Assembly: GCF_029714405.1 (NCBI RefSeq)
Contig: NZ_CP121650.1
Location: 3,539,001 to 3,603,000 of the forward strand
Length of the DNA: 64,000 nt
Direction: 5' to 3'
Source: Bradyrhizobium sp. CB82
GTDB lineage: Bacteria > Pseudomonadota > Alphaproteobacteria > Rhizobiales > Xanthobacteraceae
Shown: positions 35,143-44,282 of the stretch, piece by piece
Layout of the letters: each line of letters opens with the position of its first letter
Numbering within the stretch: position 1 is the stretch's first letter
Translations under genes and position numbers: made by a program
Notes under the pieces: generated by a model
Database searches by the model: none
Seen by the model: the letters and a program-made list of their open reading frames with translations, nothing else
What the model was told of the DNA's origin: nothing

Positions 35143-35274
35143 TCAACAATGACTGTCGCGCAACTGCTCGAGCCCTTCGCTGGCGAAGGGCAGTGTGGTC
35201 TCTTGCCGTTCCCTGATGTCCTGCTCGACCTTCTTGGCGTCCTTCGCAGGTGGGTCCTTGGTCTCTGGTTCCAT
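35143..35274 (-). CDS. Small acidic/basic hypothetical protein (43 aa)
   Basis: Encodes MEPETKDPPAKDAKKVEQD then IRERQETTLPF and EGLEQLRDSHC before TGA. GGAGG lies 7 bases before the ATG, which is why it is called despite its size. Highly charged, no membrane segment, one Cys near the end. Short charged proteins of this sort are common in Bradyrhizobium; function unknown. It lies between two convergent/divergent larger genes without overlap. Confidence 0.55.
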   Translation of the reverse strand: MEPETKDPPAKDAKKVEQDIRERQETTLPFASEGLEQLRDSHC

Positions 35275-35335
35275 GTCGTGCCTCCGATTGCTGCATGACA
35301 ACATGGAGGAGCGGGTGAGGTTCCTCGCGCGCGAC

Positions 35336-36586
35336 CTAAGAGCCTGCGCGATGATGCGGCCGGAACAGCCGGCCCTTCTCCACCACGGCGACGACCGCGA
35401 GCGCGGCCAGCGTGCACAGGAAGAAGCCGGTCGAAAACGGCAGCAACGTTCCGTCGAAGCTCTGGCCGATCGTCATGCCGACGACGATGCCGAACAGCGT
35501 CGTGATCGAGCCGTAGAGCGAGGACGCGGTGCCGGCAATGTGGCCCTGCGGCTCCATCGCGAGCGCGGTGAAGTTGGCGATCATCATGCCGAACGAGAAC
35601 ATCATGAGTGCCGAGAGCACCATGAACAGCCACAGCGGCAGCATGTGCAGGCTCGCGGTGAGCAGCATGAGGCCGGCGACGAGGGCATAGCCGACCAGCG
35701 CGCCGTGCGAGATCACGCGCATGCCGAGGCGTCCGACCAGACGCGCATTGGCAAAGCCCGCAATGGCGGTGCCGGCCGCGATCGCCGCGAAGGCGAGCGG
35801 AAAATAATGGCCGAGATGGTAGATGCCGGTGAACACCTGCTGCGCGCAGAACACGAAGGCGAACAGCGAGCCGATGACGAAGCCCGCGGCGACCGCGTAG
35901 CCGAGCGTTTGCCGGTCGGTCAGGGTCTGGCGGAAGGCGTCGAGCACGTCGCGCGGTGCCAGCGACTTGCGCTCACTCTCGGGCAAGGTCTCCGGCAGAC
36001 GCAGCACGGTCCAGCCGAGCGCCAGCAGGCCATAGCCCATCAGTACGATGAAGATGCCGCGCCAGTGCGTCACCAGCAGCACCGCTTGTCCGAAGGACGG
36101 CGCGATCACGGGGACGGCGATGAACACCATCATCGCAAGCGACATCACGCTCGCCATGCGCCGGCCGACATAGCAGTCGCGCACGATCGAGGTCGCGATC
36201 ACCCGCGTCGCCGAGGTGCCGAGCCCTTGCAGCGCGCGCGCCAGCAGCAGCGTCTCGAACGAGGGCGCCGCGACCGCGAGCACGCTCGCGATCGCATAGA
36301 CCGTCATGCCGCCGAGCAGCACCGGCCGCCGGCCGAACCGGTCCGACAGCGGCCCCATCACGAACTGCCCGGCGCCGAACCCGATCAGGAACGTCGACAG
36401 CACGAGCTGGAGATGATTGGCGACGGGAATCTGAAACGCCGCTCCGATATTGGGCAGCGCCGGCAGCATCATGTCCATCGCAAGCGGATTGAGCGCCATG
36501 ATGGCGGCAATCACGATGACGAATTCCGGAAACCCCATCGGACGGTGTCCCGAGGACACCCAACTGTCGGCATTGACGTCGGACAC
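35336..36586 (-). CDS. Bcr/CflA-type MFS drug efflux transporter
   Basis: 416 residues, 12 membrane helices. Motif D-like NPLAMDMMLPALPNIG in helix 1 and loop motif A GPLSDRFGRRPVLLGG are characteristic of the Bcr/CflA (DHA1) group. QGLGTSATRVIATSIVRD is motif B/C-like with the helix 4 Arg. Expected to export drugs or small metabolites with proton antiport. Monocistronic. Confidence 0.92.
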   Translation of the reverse strand: MSDVNADSWVSSGHRPMGFPEFVIVIAAIMALNPLAMDMMLPALPNIGAAFQIPVANHLQLVLSTFLIGFGAGQFVMGPLSDRFGRRPVLLGGMTVYAIASVLAVAAPSFETLLLARALQGLGTSATRVIATSIVRDCYVGRRMASVMSLAMMVFIAVPVIAPSFGQAVLLVTHWRGIFIVLMGYGLLALGWTVLRLPETLPESERKSLAPRDVLDAFRQTLTDRQTLGYAVAAGFVIGSLFAFVFCAQQVFTGIYHLGHYFPLAFAAIAAGTAIAGFANARLVGRLGMRVISHGALVGYALVAGLMLLTASLHMLPLWLFMVLSALMMFSFGMMIANFTALAMEPQGHIAGTASSLYGSITTLFGIVVGMTIGQSFDGTLLPFSTGFFLCTLAALAVVAVVEKGRLFRPHHRAGS

Positions 36587-36847
36587 GAAGCTACCTCTGC
36601 ATTTGCAGAGGCTTATGTAGCGGGGATGCTGCGCCGCACAAGCAGCGTTTTGGGATGGCTGTTAAGCGGGGTGGGGCTCGTCCTTGCGACTCGGGCTTGC
36701 CAACCAGAGAAACACCTGACGACACCAGCCCCGAGGGGGCCGACGCTTGGCTCAATCGAGGTGTCACGTGAAGGAGGCCGAAATTCTTTGGCCGCAATCC
36801 TCTCGACCTGTCCATCAATGCGCGCGTCCGCATGTATCGTCGCCAGA

Positions 36848-36936
36848 TGGTGCGGGCAGCCGGGGTCGAACCGGCACAGCGCTTGCGCACCGAGGGATTT
36901 TAAGTCCCTTGCGTCTACCAATTCCGCCATGCCCGC
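36848..36936 (-). tRNA. tRNA-Leu (anticodon UAA)
   Basis: On the minus strand the sequence begins GCGGGCATGGCGGAATTGG and ends GGCTGCCCGCACCA. Acceptor GCGGGCA/TGCCCGC, anticodon loop CTTAAAA, a long variable arm (GGTGCGCAAGCGCTGTGCC) typical of class II tRNA-Leu, T loop TTCGACC and encoded CCA. No integrase gene is adjacent, and no duplicated 3' end was seen. Confidence 0.97.
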
Positions 36937-37183
36937 CGCATTGATTTGCCTAGCGAATTTGCCTCTTTCACGCAATTGTTTTGCAGGCTATCCCTCGCTG
37001 TTTTGCAAATTCCTGTTCACGGCTTGTCCTTCACGCGTTCGAAGGCCCGAAAACAATTGACCTCCCGCTCGACGTGATGGGTGTAGGCTCGCCCATACGT
37101 TCGGACTTATCGCCGAAGAGATTGACCAAGCGCGATGCTCAATGGTGGCGAAGACCTCAGTGGCGGTCGTAGACGGCCATGGC

Positions 37184-37435
37184 TCACGCTCCATCACGGG
37201 ACGGCTGCAGTGCCGCCGCGGCGCGGTTCTTAAAGTAATCGAGGACGAACAGACGGATCGCGGACGATAGATTGCCTTGCTGGCGGTTGCGGTCGATCTC
37301 GCCGACCAGTTCCGACAGAGTCATGTCGCGTAGGTCGGAAATCTCCTTCATGCTATTCCAGAAGGCCGCTTCCAGGCTGACGCTGGTCTTGTGGCCGTTG
37401 ACGACGATGGATCGTTTCTCGACGGGGGATCTCAC
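37184..37435 (-). CDS. Ribbon-helix-helix domain protein
   Basis: 83 residues. KRSIVVNGHKTSVSLEAAFWNSMKEIS is an RHH_4-type strand-helix, followed by helix 2 (MTLSELVGEIDRNRQQGNLSSAIRLFVLDYF). The family is widespread in Rhizobiales as a small putative DNA-binding protein. No target site or toxin partner is evident. Confidence 0.85.
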   Translation of the reverse strand: MRSPVEKRSIVVNGHKTSVSLEAAFWNSMKEISDLRDMTLSELVGEIDRNRQQGNLSSAIRLFVLDYFKNRAAAALQPSRDGA

Positions 37436-37681
37436 GGATTATTCCTCGTGCTCGAAAACGGCTCCGGCGCGCGAGGCTGGGTACACACCGGAGCCGTCCC
37501 TCGCTGTGCGCTCCGCCGGGCGCAAATTGATCGTATCGCGAGGGGAAGGCAAAGCGAGACGTGCTCTCGGAGTAGCCCAGAAGCGCCATGGACGCGGGAG
37601 CCGCTGCCGAAGTCTGAGCAGTCGTCAGCGACCATTGATCTATCTCAACGGCAGCCTTTGCCTCCAGCACAACATCGGACC

Positions 37682-37825
37682 ATGACGCCGTCAGACGAGC
37701 ATCGATCCGAGAACGATGTGTCAGAGCCCAAGCCTTCGCGCAAAGAGGAGGCCCTACGGATCATCGAGGAGTACTTGAACGACCTGCGAGAGATCATCAA
37801 GAGGCTCCGCCGAAAGATGAACTAG
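37682..37825 (+). CDS. Small charged hypothetical protein (47 aa)
   Basis: MTPSDEHRSENDVSEPKPSRKEE followed by an amphipathic helix ALRIIEEYLNDLREIIKRLRRKMN. The helix with a Lys/Arg-rich end suggests a coiled-coil or nucleic acid contact. No obvious Shine-Dalgarno; called on the helix quality and similarity to short Bradyrhizobium proteins, so confidence is moderate. Confidence 0.45.
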   Translation: MTPSDEHRSENDVSEPKPSRKEEALRIIEEYLNDLREIIKRLRRKMN

Positions 37826-37903
37826 CGAGCGGCTGCGGTCACCGGGTGGGTTACCTCGCGGCGGTGACCGAGCGAACTCCCGACCGCTCGACGGCCGGCG
37901 GCC

Positions 37904-38092
37904 TTACTCTTTCGACGGTGGTTGCACAGGCGTCTTGGTTTGACCAATTCTGTTGCAGCGCGGGCAGATGAATGCGTGCAGGATCATCTGTTCTGACGCG
38001 ATGAGGACGGAGCGGGACCAAGCCATTTCGATGTTGCAGGTCCCGCAAACCGGAGTGGTTACTTGCTCTAACGATCGTCTGAGAATTTCCAT
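37904..38092 (-). CDS. Small zinc-ribbon-like protein
   Basis: 62 residues from ATG 38092. Two Cys pairs: VCGTCNIEM near residue 16 and FICPRCNRIG near 43, forming a single zinc ribbon. An in-frame upstream ATG (38155) would add 21 poorly structured residues. Function unknown; such proteins are commonly nucleic-acid or protein adaptors. Confidence 0.55.
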   Translation of the reverse strand: MEILRRSLEQVTTPVCGTCNIEMAWSRSVLIASEQMILHAFICPRCNRIGQTKTPVQPPSKE

Positions 38093-38382
38093 CCGAGGCG
38101 CACCCAATTCCTCCGACCGGAACATCTTAGGCCCTTGGGCGGAACCGGACAACAAGCTGGGACACTGCCCAATTCAACTTGGGGGCCTGGTTGCGGTCCT
38201 TGACCTTGATCCAGAACTTCCTGCGGTCCTGAGCCGTGTACCTGTAAATTCGGCGGCGTCATGTGACTGGTGACTACGTTCGCTTTGCTCCTGTAGCGAC
38301 CAAGTTCGTGCGGCAGCGCAGTATGTCGCGATTGGCCGCCAGGAACGGACTCCCGCACCGCGGCAAAATGGGGTCCATTCCC
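38093..38382. other. Intergenic, no gene recognised
   Basis: About 290 bases with only chance reading frames on both strands. No repeat family, tRNA or terminator was recognised. Confidence 0.4.
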
Positions 38383-39423
38383 TCACGCCTTCCAGGAAGT
38401 AAGCACCGCCTGCGCGCATTCATTCATGACGGTGAGTGCACGTTCGACAGTTGGCGCTCCTTGCACGAACGGATTGCTACCCCCACTCGCGGCTGTAGCC
38501 AGCTTCTCGATCGAGCCATCATAGAAGCTGTGGTTGGAGATGAAGACATCGACGCCTCGCTGCTTCGCCACCTCGCGCGCCCTCGCCGTCGCATCGACGT
38601 AAGCCTGTAACCGTTCCGGCTGCCGGCCGAAATTGAAGGCGGTGCCACCCCAAAGCAGCACGCGATGACTCTGCGATCCCGATCTCACGTCGAAGATCGG
38701 CGAGATCGTACCCATCGTGTGGCCCGGTGTAATCAGTATGTCGACAGCGGCATCGCCAAGCGTGATTTTGTCGCCATCCGCCACAGCGACGTCGCGTTTC
38801 GGCGGACGCCCATACACCGGACGGTCAAATTCGGGTTTGGTCTCCATCATCGTCCAGTCCGCCTCGCTGAGGACGATGCGCGAGCCGTACTTCCGGGCGA
38901 AGTAGTTTGCGCCGCCATAGTGGTCGCCATGGCCGTGGGTTACGATGATCGTCTTCACTTTGGACGGATCGAGCCCGATCGTCCTGAGGCCCCGCTCGAT
39001 GGTCTGCTCTGCATCATTATCATTGTTCATTGCATCGAACAGGATGATGCCGTCGGAAGTCGTCAGCGCCCACGAGCTTACCCATTTGCCGCCGACGAAA
39101 TACAGATTGTCGAATGCCTTGCCGGGCGGCGGTGCAGGCAGTGCGATCAACTTCTCCACATCTTGCGGCGGCGCCTGAAAATTAGGATCCGCGGCCTTGC
39201 CGAGGACAAGTAACGCCTTGAGATCGGTGCCCGCCGCCTGTTCGGCGGCGGCGAGATGTCGTTCGACTTCCGGGGTCATCGCGTCCGCTAAAGCACGCGG
39301 TGCCACCAGCGCCAAACAGCAGGCGCAGCCAATTCTCAGCAGCTCCCGTCGACCGGTCAGTGGGCTGGAGGAAACCTCCTCCGCGCGAAACGAAGTCGGC
39401 GTCGCTCGCTGAAAAGGGGGCAT
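38383..39423 (-). CDS. Exported metallo-beta-lactamase-fold hydrolase (B3-like)
   Basis: 346 residues. An Arg-Arg preceded segment RRELLRIGCACCLALVAPRALA (residues 25-46) looks like a Tat or Sec signal. Zinc motifs: THGHGDHYGG (HxHxDH), ITPGHTMGT (His) and a late SNHSFYDG (His), the layout of subclass B3 lactamases and related hydrolases. Length is longer than classical B3 enzymes by about 50 residues, mainly at the N-terminus. A beta-lactam role is possible but not demonstrated. Start ATG 39423 is preceded by GAGGAAC. Confidence 0.85.
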   Translation of the reverse strand: MPPFQRATPTSFRAEEVSSSPLTGRRELLRIGCACCLALVAPRALADAMTPEVERHLAAAEQAAGTDLKALLVLGKAADPNFQAPPQDVEKLIALPAPPPGKAFDNLYFVGGKWVSSWALTTSDGIILFDAMNNDNDAEQTIERGLRTIGLDPSKVKTIIVTHGHGDHYGGANYFARKYGSRIVLSEADWTMMETKPEFDRPVYGRPPKRDVAVADGDKITLGDAAVDILITPGHTMGTISPIFDVRSGSQSHRVLLWGGTAFNFGRQPERLQAYVDATARAREVAKQRGVDVFISNHSFYDGSIEKLATAASGGSNPFVQGAPTVERALTVMNECAQAVLTSWKA

Positions 39424-39740
39424 GCGTTCCTCTTCGCATATGGTGACGCTTCTGGCCGCGTCCCGATGGCCTGAGGCAATTATTCGAGCGACTCTTAGTA
39501 AAGGCAAGGCTTCCCTGCTACCTCCGGCGGATAAGCCGCCAAAATCCTGCGACCTGGGGCGCGGCGGAAGGTTGCTGGTCCGATGAAAGTCGCCTTGGCT
39601 GCGGTCGTTCGAATACGCAGGCTCTGCTCCGAGCCAACAGGAACAGTTGCGGTCGGCGACCGTTCCTAAGGGGAAATGCGAGAGCACCAAAAAAGCGGTG
39701 CGGCAACAATGCCGCGTACCTCATTTGAGGCCATTATAAC

Positions 39741-40088
39741 ATGAGCGAGAAGCCAAACAGGCCAACGATCATTGCGTTCATGATCGTCATAACATTCGCC
39801 CTGTTGGCGGCCCATGTGGACGGTCAGTTCACCGCAAATGCGACGACGCCGCAAGGCGGCGACTGCCGGGACTTGCGGCGCGCGTGCGAAATGAAAGACG
39901 AACTTGGCGAAGGCGAGGACAATTGCGTTAAGTTTCGCAAGGTTTGCTCGCCATCAACACCGCATGTCAATTGCGAGTGGCTGCGTGATGCCTGCATGTA
40001 CCGGGAAGAACTCGGCATAGAAGGCAACAACAACTGTGGCCGCTACCGCGACAATTGTCATGACGGGACCATCAAAGAAGAGCAATGA
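39741..40088 (+). CDS. Exported Cys-rich protein with internal duplication
   Basis: 115 residues. Signal segment TIIAFMIVITFALLAAHVDG, then two similar units: CRDLRRACEMKDELGEGEDNC plus KFRKVC, and CEWLRDACMYREELGIEGNNNC plus YRDNC. Each follows C-x6-C-x4-6-ELG-x3-5-C-x5-C. Eight Cys could give four disulfides in the periplasm. I do not recognise the family. No strong Shine-Dalgarno is visible before the ATG. It stands alone, flanked by other small exported genes. Confidence 0.65.
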   Translation: MSEKPNRPTIIAFMIVITFALLAAHVDGQFTANATTPQGGDCRDLRRACEMKDELGEGEDNCVKFRKVCSPSTPHVNCEWLRDACMYREELGIEGNNNCGRYRDNCHDGTIKEEQ

Positions 40089-40303
40089 GCGCATTCCGGC
40101 GACCGGGCCGAGCGGATCTCTGGCGAGCCCCGCAAGTTGCGCCGCAACCCGGAGCGCCACGGATCTCATACGCGAATGACCGCCCCCTGGACGCCCATGG
40201 CCCGCCAGCGTGAACCGGCAGGCCTGAAGAGGCGACCGCCTCAGCCACGGAGTTTCGGTCTGTTTGTTGGCGACGCTCATTGCCACCAGCATCGCGCCAA
40301 GAT

Positions 40304-40579
40304 CTATTGCCGTTCCTCGAATTTGCTGCAGCGAGGATCGCCTCGCTTCACCCGGCGAAGCTCCTGGAACGATGGTCCGTCACAGTGGAGCAGCGTGTAT
40401 TCCCTGTAAGAGGGCGGTGGCACGCGCCAGCAAAGCGCCTCACCAACGGGCACTGTGTACGTATCCCCCACGCTGATCATATAGCTGCAGGCTGACTCGG
40501 GCGGCTTCTTGATCTTCTCTTGTGCATGAGCTTGAGCTAGCGAAGCCAATGTGAAGAACGCTACCGATAAGATGCGCAT
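40304..40579 (-). CDS. Small exported hypothetical protein
   Basis: 91 residues. MRILSVAFFTLASLAQAHAQ is a signal peptide with cleavage after AHA. The mature domain has four Cys (ESACSYM, GEALCWRV, LLHCDG, DPRCSKF), likely two disulfides, and a TYTVPVG strand. AGGAGAG lies 5 bases before the start codon ATG 40579. Function unknown; part of a cluster of small secreted Cys proteins. Confidence 0.7.
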   Translation of the reverse strand: MRILSVAFFTLASLAQAHAQEKIKKPPESACSYMISVGDTYTVPVGEALCWRVPPPSYREYTLLHCDGPSFQELRRVKRGDPRCSKFEERQ

Positions 40580-40979
40580 TGCTCTCTCCTCTCGGGTCGC
40601 AACAGCACACACTCTTTTCACCTATTATACCGGTTTCCGTTCCGGTAGTTATACCTGGGGTCACAAGCTGGGCCTGTGGCAAAACGCGGCGCCATTCTCG
40701 GGGGGCACCAGGCTTCCCCCAGCGCCCCGGTGCCCGAAGCCAACCCCACGGGGATCAGCGATTGGCTTGGGCGCGGGAAAGAGATCAGTCGGCGTAAAAA
40801 ATTCCCCGCTTCGGTCGCGCGCCATGCCTCGAACTGGCACCGGTCACCGGGTGGTCACCACGGCTGGTGACCGGGCGGACACGCGAGGCCTCCGGTTCAC
40901 GTTGGCGGGCGCACAAAGCGTCCAGAATTGGTTCTGGACGAGGTGCCAAATTCACATGGTTGAATGCTTGGCGGGCCCT

Positions 40980-41217
40980 GACTTCAAGAGCCGGACAAAG
41001 GTGCAGCGCGAGCCAGCCGTGTTCGACCGCTTGCTTAATCCCTGCGCCAAACTCGGCCCTGGCTGGCTTCGAGCGCGTCGAGAAACGGCGCGTTGATTTT
41101 CTCGATGTGGATACGTCCGTCTTGCACGGGCTCGATGCCGGCGGCGATCTCGACCAGGTTGTGTGCCGCGGTCTCGGTCTCTGGGTTGGTGAAGGGGCGT
41201 TCGGCAGTGAGCTTCAT
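40980..41217 (-). pseudogene. Conserved hypothetical protein, frameshifted
   Basis: From ATG 41217: MKLTAERPFTNPETETAAHNLVEIAAG, IEPVQDGRIHIEKINAPFL, then a frame change at about 41060-41066 after DALEAS; the +1 frame continues RAEFGAGIKQAVEHGWLALH. This matches a short Bradyrhizobium protein family of unknown function (EPVQDGRI..IEKIN..FL, then a GWL motif). The end beyond GWL has diverged, so the 3' limit is approximate. Confidence 0.6.
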
Positions 41218-41272
41218 CGGTATCCGCTCGATGTCGGAGAGGCGCAGATCGTCTGGGCCGTAACTGCAGTCG

Positions 41273-42439
41273 CTAGTCCGAGGAACGCTCACTGGGCATA
41301 GAACTCGTGACGTCGCGATCGCCACGCACATAGGATTCAACGCGCGAGATCCCACGTCGGAGGAACTGCGCGAGCTGCTTGTGCCTCATTTCGGTGTAGT
41401 TGGCGACGATGGCCGAGACAATGTTCGCGCCTACGACCGTTGGGATGAAGACCAGCCATCCGGCGTCTTTCCAGAGCAGAAAAGCCGGAGCCATCAGAGT
41501 GTGATGAACAAGGTAGAGGGTGAAGGAATAGTTGGCGAAAAACCGGATGATCTTTGCGGGCCACGGAGAAACAACGATCCGTCCCCCCTGTGTAGCAACG
41601 ACGACCGCCAAAACAAAGATCACGAGATATGGGTATCCTCTCGGTCTGTATTCGAGGTATGCGGGGGTTGTCGCGACATATGCGACCATCGAAGCGACGG
41701 CCAGCACTGCTCCTATTGTTCTGCCTTTCAGGGCACCGAAACTGACGACCACAAAGCTGTAAGCGCCTCCGAGCCAGAGGGCGAAAAGCGATCGACCGAT
41801 GCCATTGTCCTCCTGCAGGGCTCCGAACAAATAGTGGATTGGGATCTGACCAAAAATGATGGCTATCGGTATCAGCAAAGCCGCCCTGGTTGGAGTCGCC
41901 CCTATAAAAAACAGCGCGCCCACGAACAGGTAGATGTGCCACTCGATCACGAGCGTCCAAAGTTGGCTGGCAGATCCGAAGATCGGCCATTGCAGAGCGC
42001 TCAGGTAGTCAAGGGGACCGCGGTAGCTCTCGAGCATCAGCAAATTGGCGAGAAAGATGCCTGGACTTCGATTGCCCTCGATGAAGCGATCGCCAATGAG
42101 CCGTATTGTCGCCGTATCGACGAGGGCCACAATCAGAAGGCACGGCACGAGGGCAGAGTAGATGCGAGCGGTTCGATCGATGAAGAACTGCAAGAAGGTG
42201 TATCTGGGGTCTCTCGATTTCTCGATCAGTGTGTAGGTAATCAGGAACCCAGAAAGCACGAAGAACAGCAGAACGCCGACGTTCTGGGGCAGAGGGAGCC
42301 CCGATTGGCGGAGTCCCGGCATGAAGAACGAGATACCGTGACCAACACAGACCATCTGAGCCGCGATGGCGCGGAGCGCATCCAGAGCCAATGACGTGTC
42401 GTTCTTGGATGCGTCCAGCGTAAATGGACTGCAGGTCAA
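41273..42439 (-). CDS. Acyltransferase 3 (OafA/YrhL-type) membrane protein
   Basis: 388 residues. LALDALRAIAAQMVCVGHGISFF is the conserved start of the family, with the functional His. About ten membrane helices follow, including FFVLSGFLITYTL and FIDRTARIYSALVPC (Arg-containing loop). O-acetylates surface polysaccharide or another envelope sugar. No good ATG precedes the conserved region; TTG 42439 is chosen because GGTAGAGAC lies before it. The long open frame further upstream is not protein-like. Confidence 0.82.
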   Translation of the reverse strand: MTCSPFTLDASKNDTSLALDALRAIAAQMVCVGHGISFFMPGLRQSGLPLPQNVGVLLFFVLSGFLITYTLIEKSRDPRYTFLQFFIDRTARIYSALVPCLLIVALVDTATIRLIGDRFIEGNRSPGIFLANLLMLESYRGPLDYLSALQWPIFGSASQLWTLVIEWHIYLFVGALFFIGATPTRAALLIPIAIIFGQIPIHYLFGALQEDNGIGRSLFALWLGGAYSFVVVSFGALKGRTIGAVLAVASMVAYVATTPAYLEYRPRGYPYLVIFVLAVVVATQGGRIVVSPWPAKIIRFFANYSFTLYLVHHTLMAPAFLLWKDAGWLVFIPTVVGANIVSAIVANYTEMRHKQLAQFLRRGISRVESYVRGDRDVTSSMPSERSSD

Positions 42440-42846
42440 ATGCTTGTCTCTACCGTCATTCCGTGTGGATGTGGCGTCACTCTCAACGATTAATTGAATT
42501 GTTGCAATGTGTGTTTTTGTGTGTTGTGGATTTCTGAGCTGGCTTAGCCGCGCGTCAACAAAGTGCACCCTTGGGACACTGATGTGCGGCGCCGGTGGGA
42601 GCCTGATCGGTCTCGCATGGGCACCGTTCAGGATACACAAAATCCACCGCGCGATGGTGTCACGGGTGGTGGACCAGATCGGGCCGTGTCCTGCAGGGCA
42701 GGGGGGCATCTGTCGGCGCCGGTATGGGACAGGATCAGCATATCATCGATGGGCTCGCGCGCTTCGAACGGTTCTGCATTTTCTAAGCCCCTCATGCTGT
42801 AGTGTCCTGAACGGTTGCGCGTTGGGCCATGTGCCCCCGCCGAGCC
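42440..42846. other. Intergenic, no gene recognised
   Basis: About 400 bases between the acyltransferase start and the lipoprotein stop, with no tRNA or clear hairpin. Must hold the acyltransferase promoter; an AT-rich stretch at 42480-42530 is the best candidate. Confidence 0.4.
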
Positions 42847-43206
42847 TCAGTTCACTCTTGAGTACTGCTGCTGCTCACAGGTTTCCAGAATGACGGACTG
42901 CCTCGAACCCTTGTAGACGTCGTCGAAAAACACGGAATAGATAGGACGCGGTTTGTCAGGCAACTGGTTCGCCTCTCGCAGGCAGACAAAGTAATCTCCT
43001 GGCCCATGATCAGCCTTTCGCAGGCCAGAGATTTCAACTGGCCGAGTTAATTTCGCCTCCGTCGCAGCTGTCTGAACGCCTTTCTGTATGATCTCCTGGC
43101 CAGGCGGTTGCACCGGCTGCACCGCTGGCAAGGACACTGAGGTGTCGTTCCAGATTGAGGAGCAGGCAGTCAAGAGCAAGCACAACAAGGGGGTGTAACG
43201 CATCAC
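42847..43206 (-). CDS. Small lipoprotein
   Basis: 119 residues. MMRYTPLLCLLLTACSS carries a lipobox LLTAC. The mature part has two further Cys (FVCLREA and LETCEQQ) and a Pro-rich linker (QPVQPPGQE). Function unknown. Located in the outer or inner membrane by its lipid anchor. Confidence 0.75.
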   Translation of the reverse strand: MMRYTPLLCLLLTACSSIWNDTSVSLPAVQPVQPPGQEIIQKGVQTAATEAKLTRPVEISGLRKADHGPGDYFVCLREANQLPDKPRPIYSVFFDDVYKGSRQSVILETCEQQQYSRVN

Positions 43207-44006
43207 GGGTCGAATTTGCGAGGTAGGTAGTCACGGCTCGTGGAGATGTACAATCAGTCTGGGCCCACTGCTAGCCCTCGCTGGCCTCAACAATCCAGCG
43301 TTGCGCCCTTGATGGCCCCAGCCAACCGATGCCGCCTCAGTTCAACACGCAAGCCAGCCGCGCGGTGTGCAGTCGGCGTCAGATTAGGACAGTGCTACGC
43401 ACGGTAGTTTTCCGGAATCACGGTGGGCCGGAAATACCTCTAAGCTAATTCCGCCGGGGCTGGCATTTCGCATCCCGAACAAGATTTCAACCGGCAAGGG
43501 GTCGCTGGAGGCGGCCCCTTTCGATTCCGACACTCACGGACTATGACGCCCGGAATAATCCAAAAGAGTGTCTGGCTTGGCGGCACTTCCCCAATACATT
43601 GAAGTGCGCGCTTCGGCGCGCGCGACGGGGACGGCTTCGGCGGCCACCTTACCAGCCCCGGTGTCGAGGCCGTTCCTCACTGCCGGGCACGAGAAACTAC
43701 GGGTTCTCTTGGGCGAACACCCATTTCCTTTTGAGTAACTGCACGTCGAGGCGATTCCGGGTAAGAAGGTCGGCGAAGGCCAGTTTCACCAGCCCCGGAT
43801 TGGGCCTTTACCTCCCGAAGAGGCCGCCTACCTGAGGCGGCCTCTTTCAATTGAGGGTTGATGGTCAAGGCCATGCGGCTGCAAGCACTCGCTGGACAAC
43901 AGATGCGCCATCGGGAATAGATCGCGTGTTTTGTGATCCTGTTCACATGCGCTGAGCCGTAGATGTGGTAGCGCGACGGTCATTCAAAACCGCGGAGGGC
44001 TCGATC
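43207..44006. other. 800-bp region without a clear gene; two hairpins
   Basis: No convincing long ORF. A GTG-started 44-codon frame (43603-43737, ending LGEHPFPFE) is open but has no Shine-Dalgarno. Hairpin 43496-43520 (AAGGGGTCGC/GCGGCCCCTT) and the strong terminator at 43818-43846 suggest short transcripts. The 10-mer CCAGCCCCGG occurs at about 43650 and 43789, and its complement at about 43453, so local RNA-RNA pairing is possible. A small RNA gene upstream of either hairpin is an open possibility. Confidence 0.35.
43818..43850 (+). terminator. Rho-independent terminator without assigned gene
   Basis: Perfect 12-bp stem AAGAGGCCGCCT / AGGCGGCCTCTT with a 5-base loop and TTTC exit. On the plus strand it would end a transcript from the unassigned 43.5-43.8 kb region. 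Confidence 0.7.
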
Positions 44007-44282
44007 TTGCCCGCCATTTTCGATTTTCTGTACCGCGAATATTGCCGTGCTTGTCTCTTCGAGATGCGGAAGCAACTCTTCCTGACCCAGACGGATAGGC
44101 CTGAAAGCCCGGAAGCGGATGGCAATGTCAGGAGCTCTGACAGCTTAGGCAACTCGCAGCGCGAAGACGATCAAGTCTGGTCAAGTCGAGCGGTCCCAGA
44201 GAGCCGCCCACTCTGCGAAGTGGGCGCAGATCGCCACCGCCGCGTCAATGGCGCCAGCGCATTCACGCGTACAGCGGATTAG
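44007..44282 (+). CDS. Small hypothetical protein (91 aa)
   Basis: TTG start with GGAGGG 8 bases upstream; the N-terminal 30 residues (MPAIFDFLYREYCRACLFEMRKQLFL) look like a genuine amphipathic helix with two Cys. The remainder is Ser/Arg-rich and unstructured. Open frame begins further upstream at 43965, but the ribosome site favours 44007. Function unknown. Confidence 0.45.
   Translation: MPAIFDFLYREYCRACLFEMRKQLFLTQTDRPESPEADGNVRSSDSLGNSQREDDQVWSSRAVPESRPLCEVGADRHRRVNGASAFTRTAD

Noticed and set aside
35195..37060. 621-codon plus-strand frame
   Set aside because: Antisense of the Bcr/CflA pump plus intergenic DNA; no family features.
36848..37200. Attachment site of a genomic island at tRNA-Leu
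   Set aside because: No duplicated tRNA 3' end or integrase beside it; the only integrase (55408-56041) is broken and 18 kb away.
40918..40942. Terminator at GTCCAGAATTGGTTCTGGAC
   Set aside because: Good stem but no T run on either side and no gene ending nearby.
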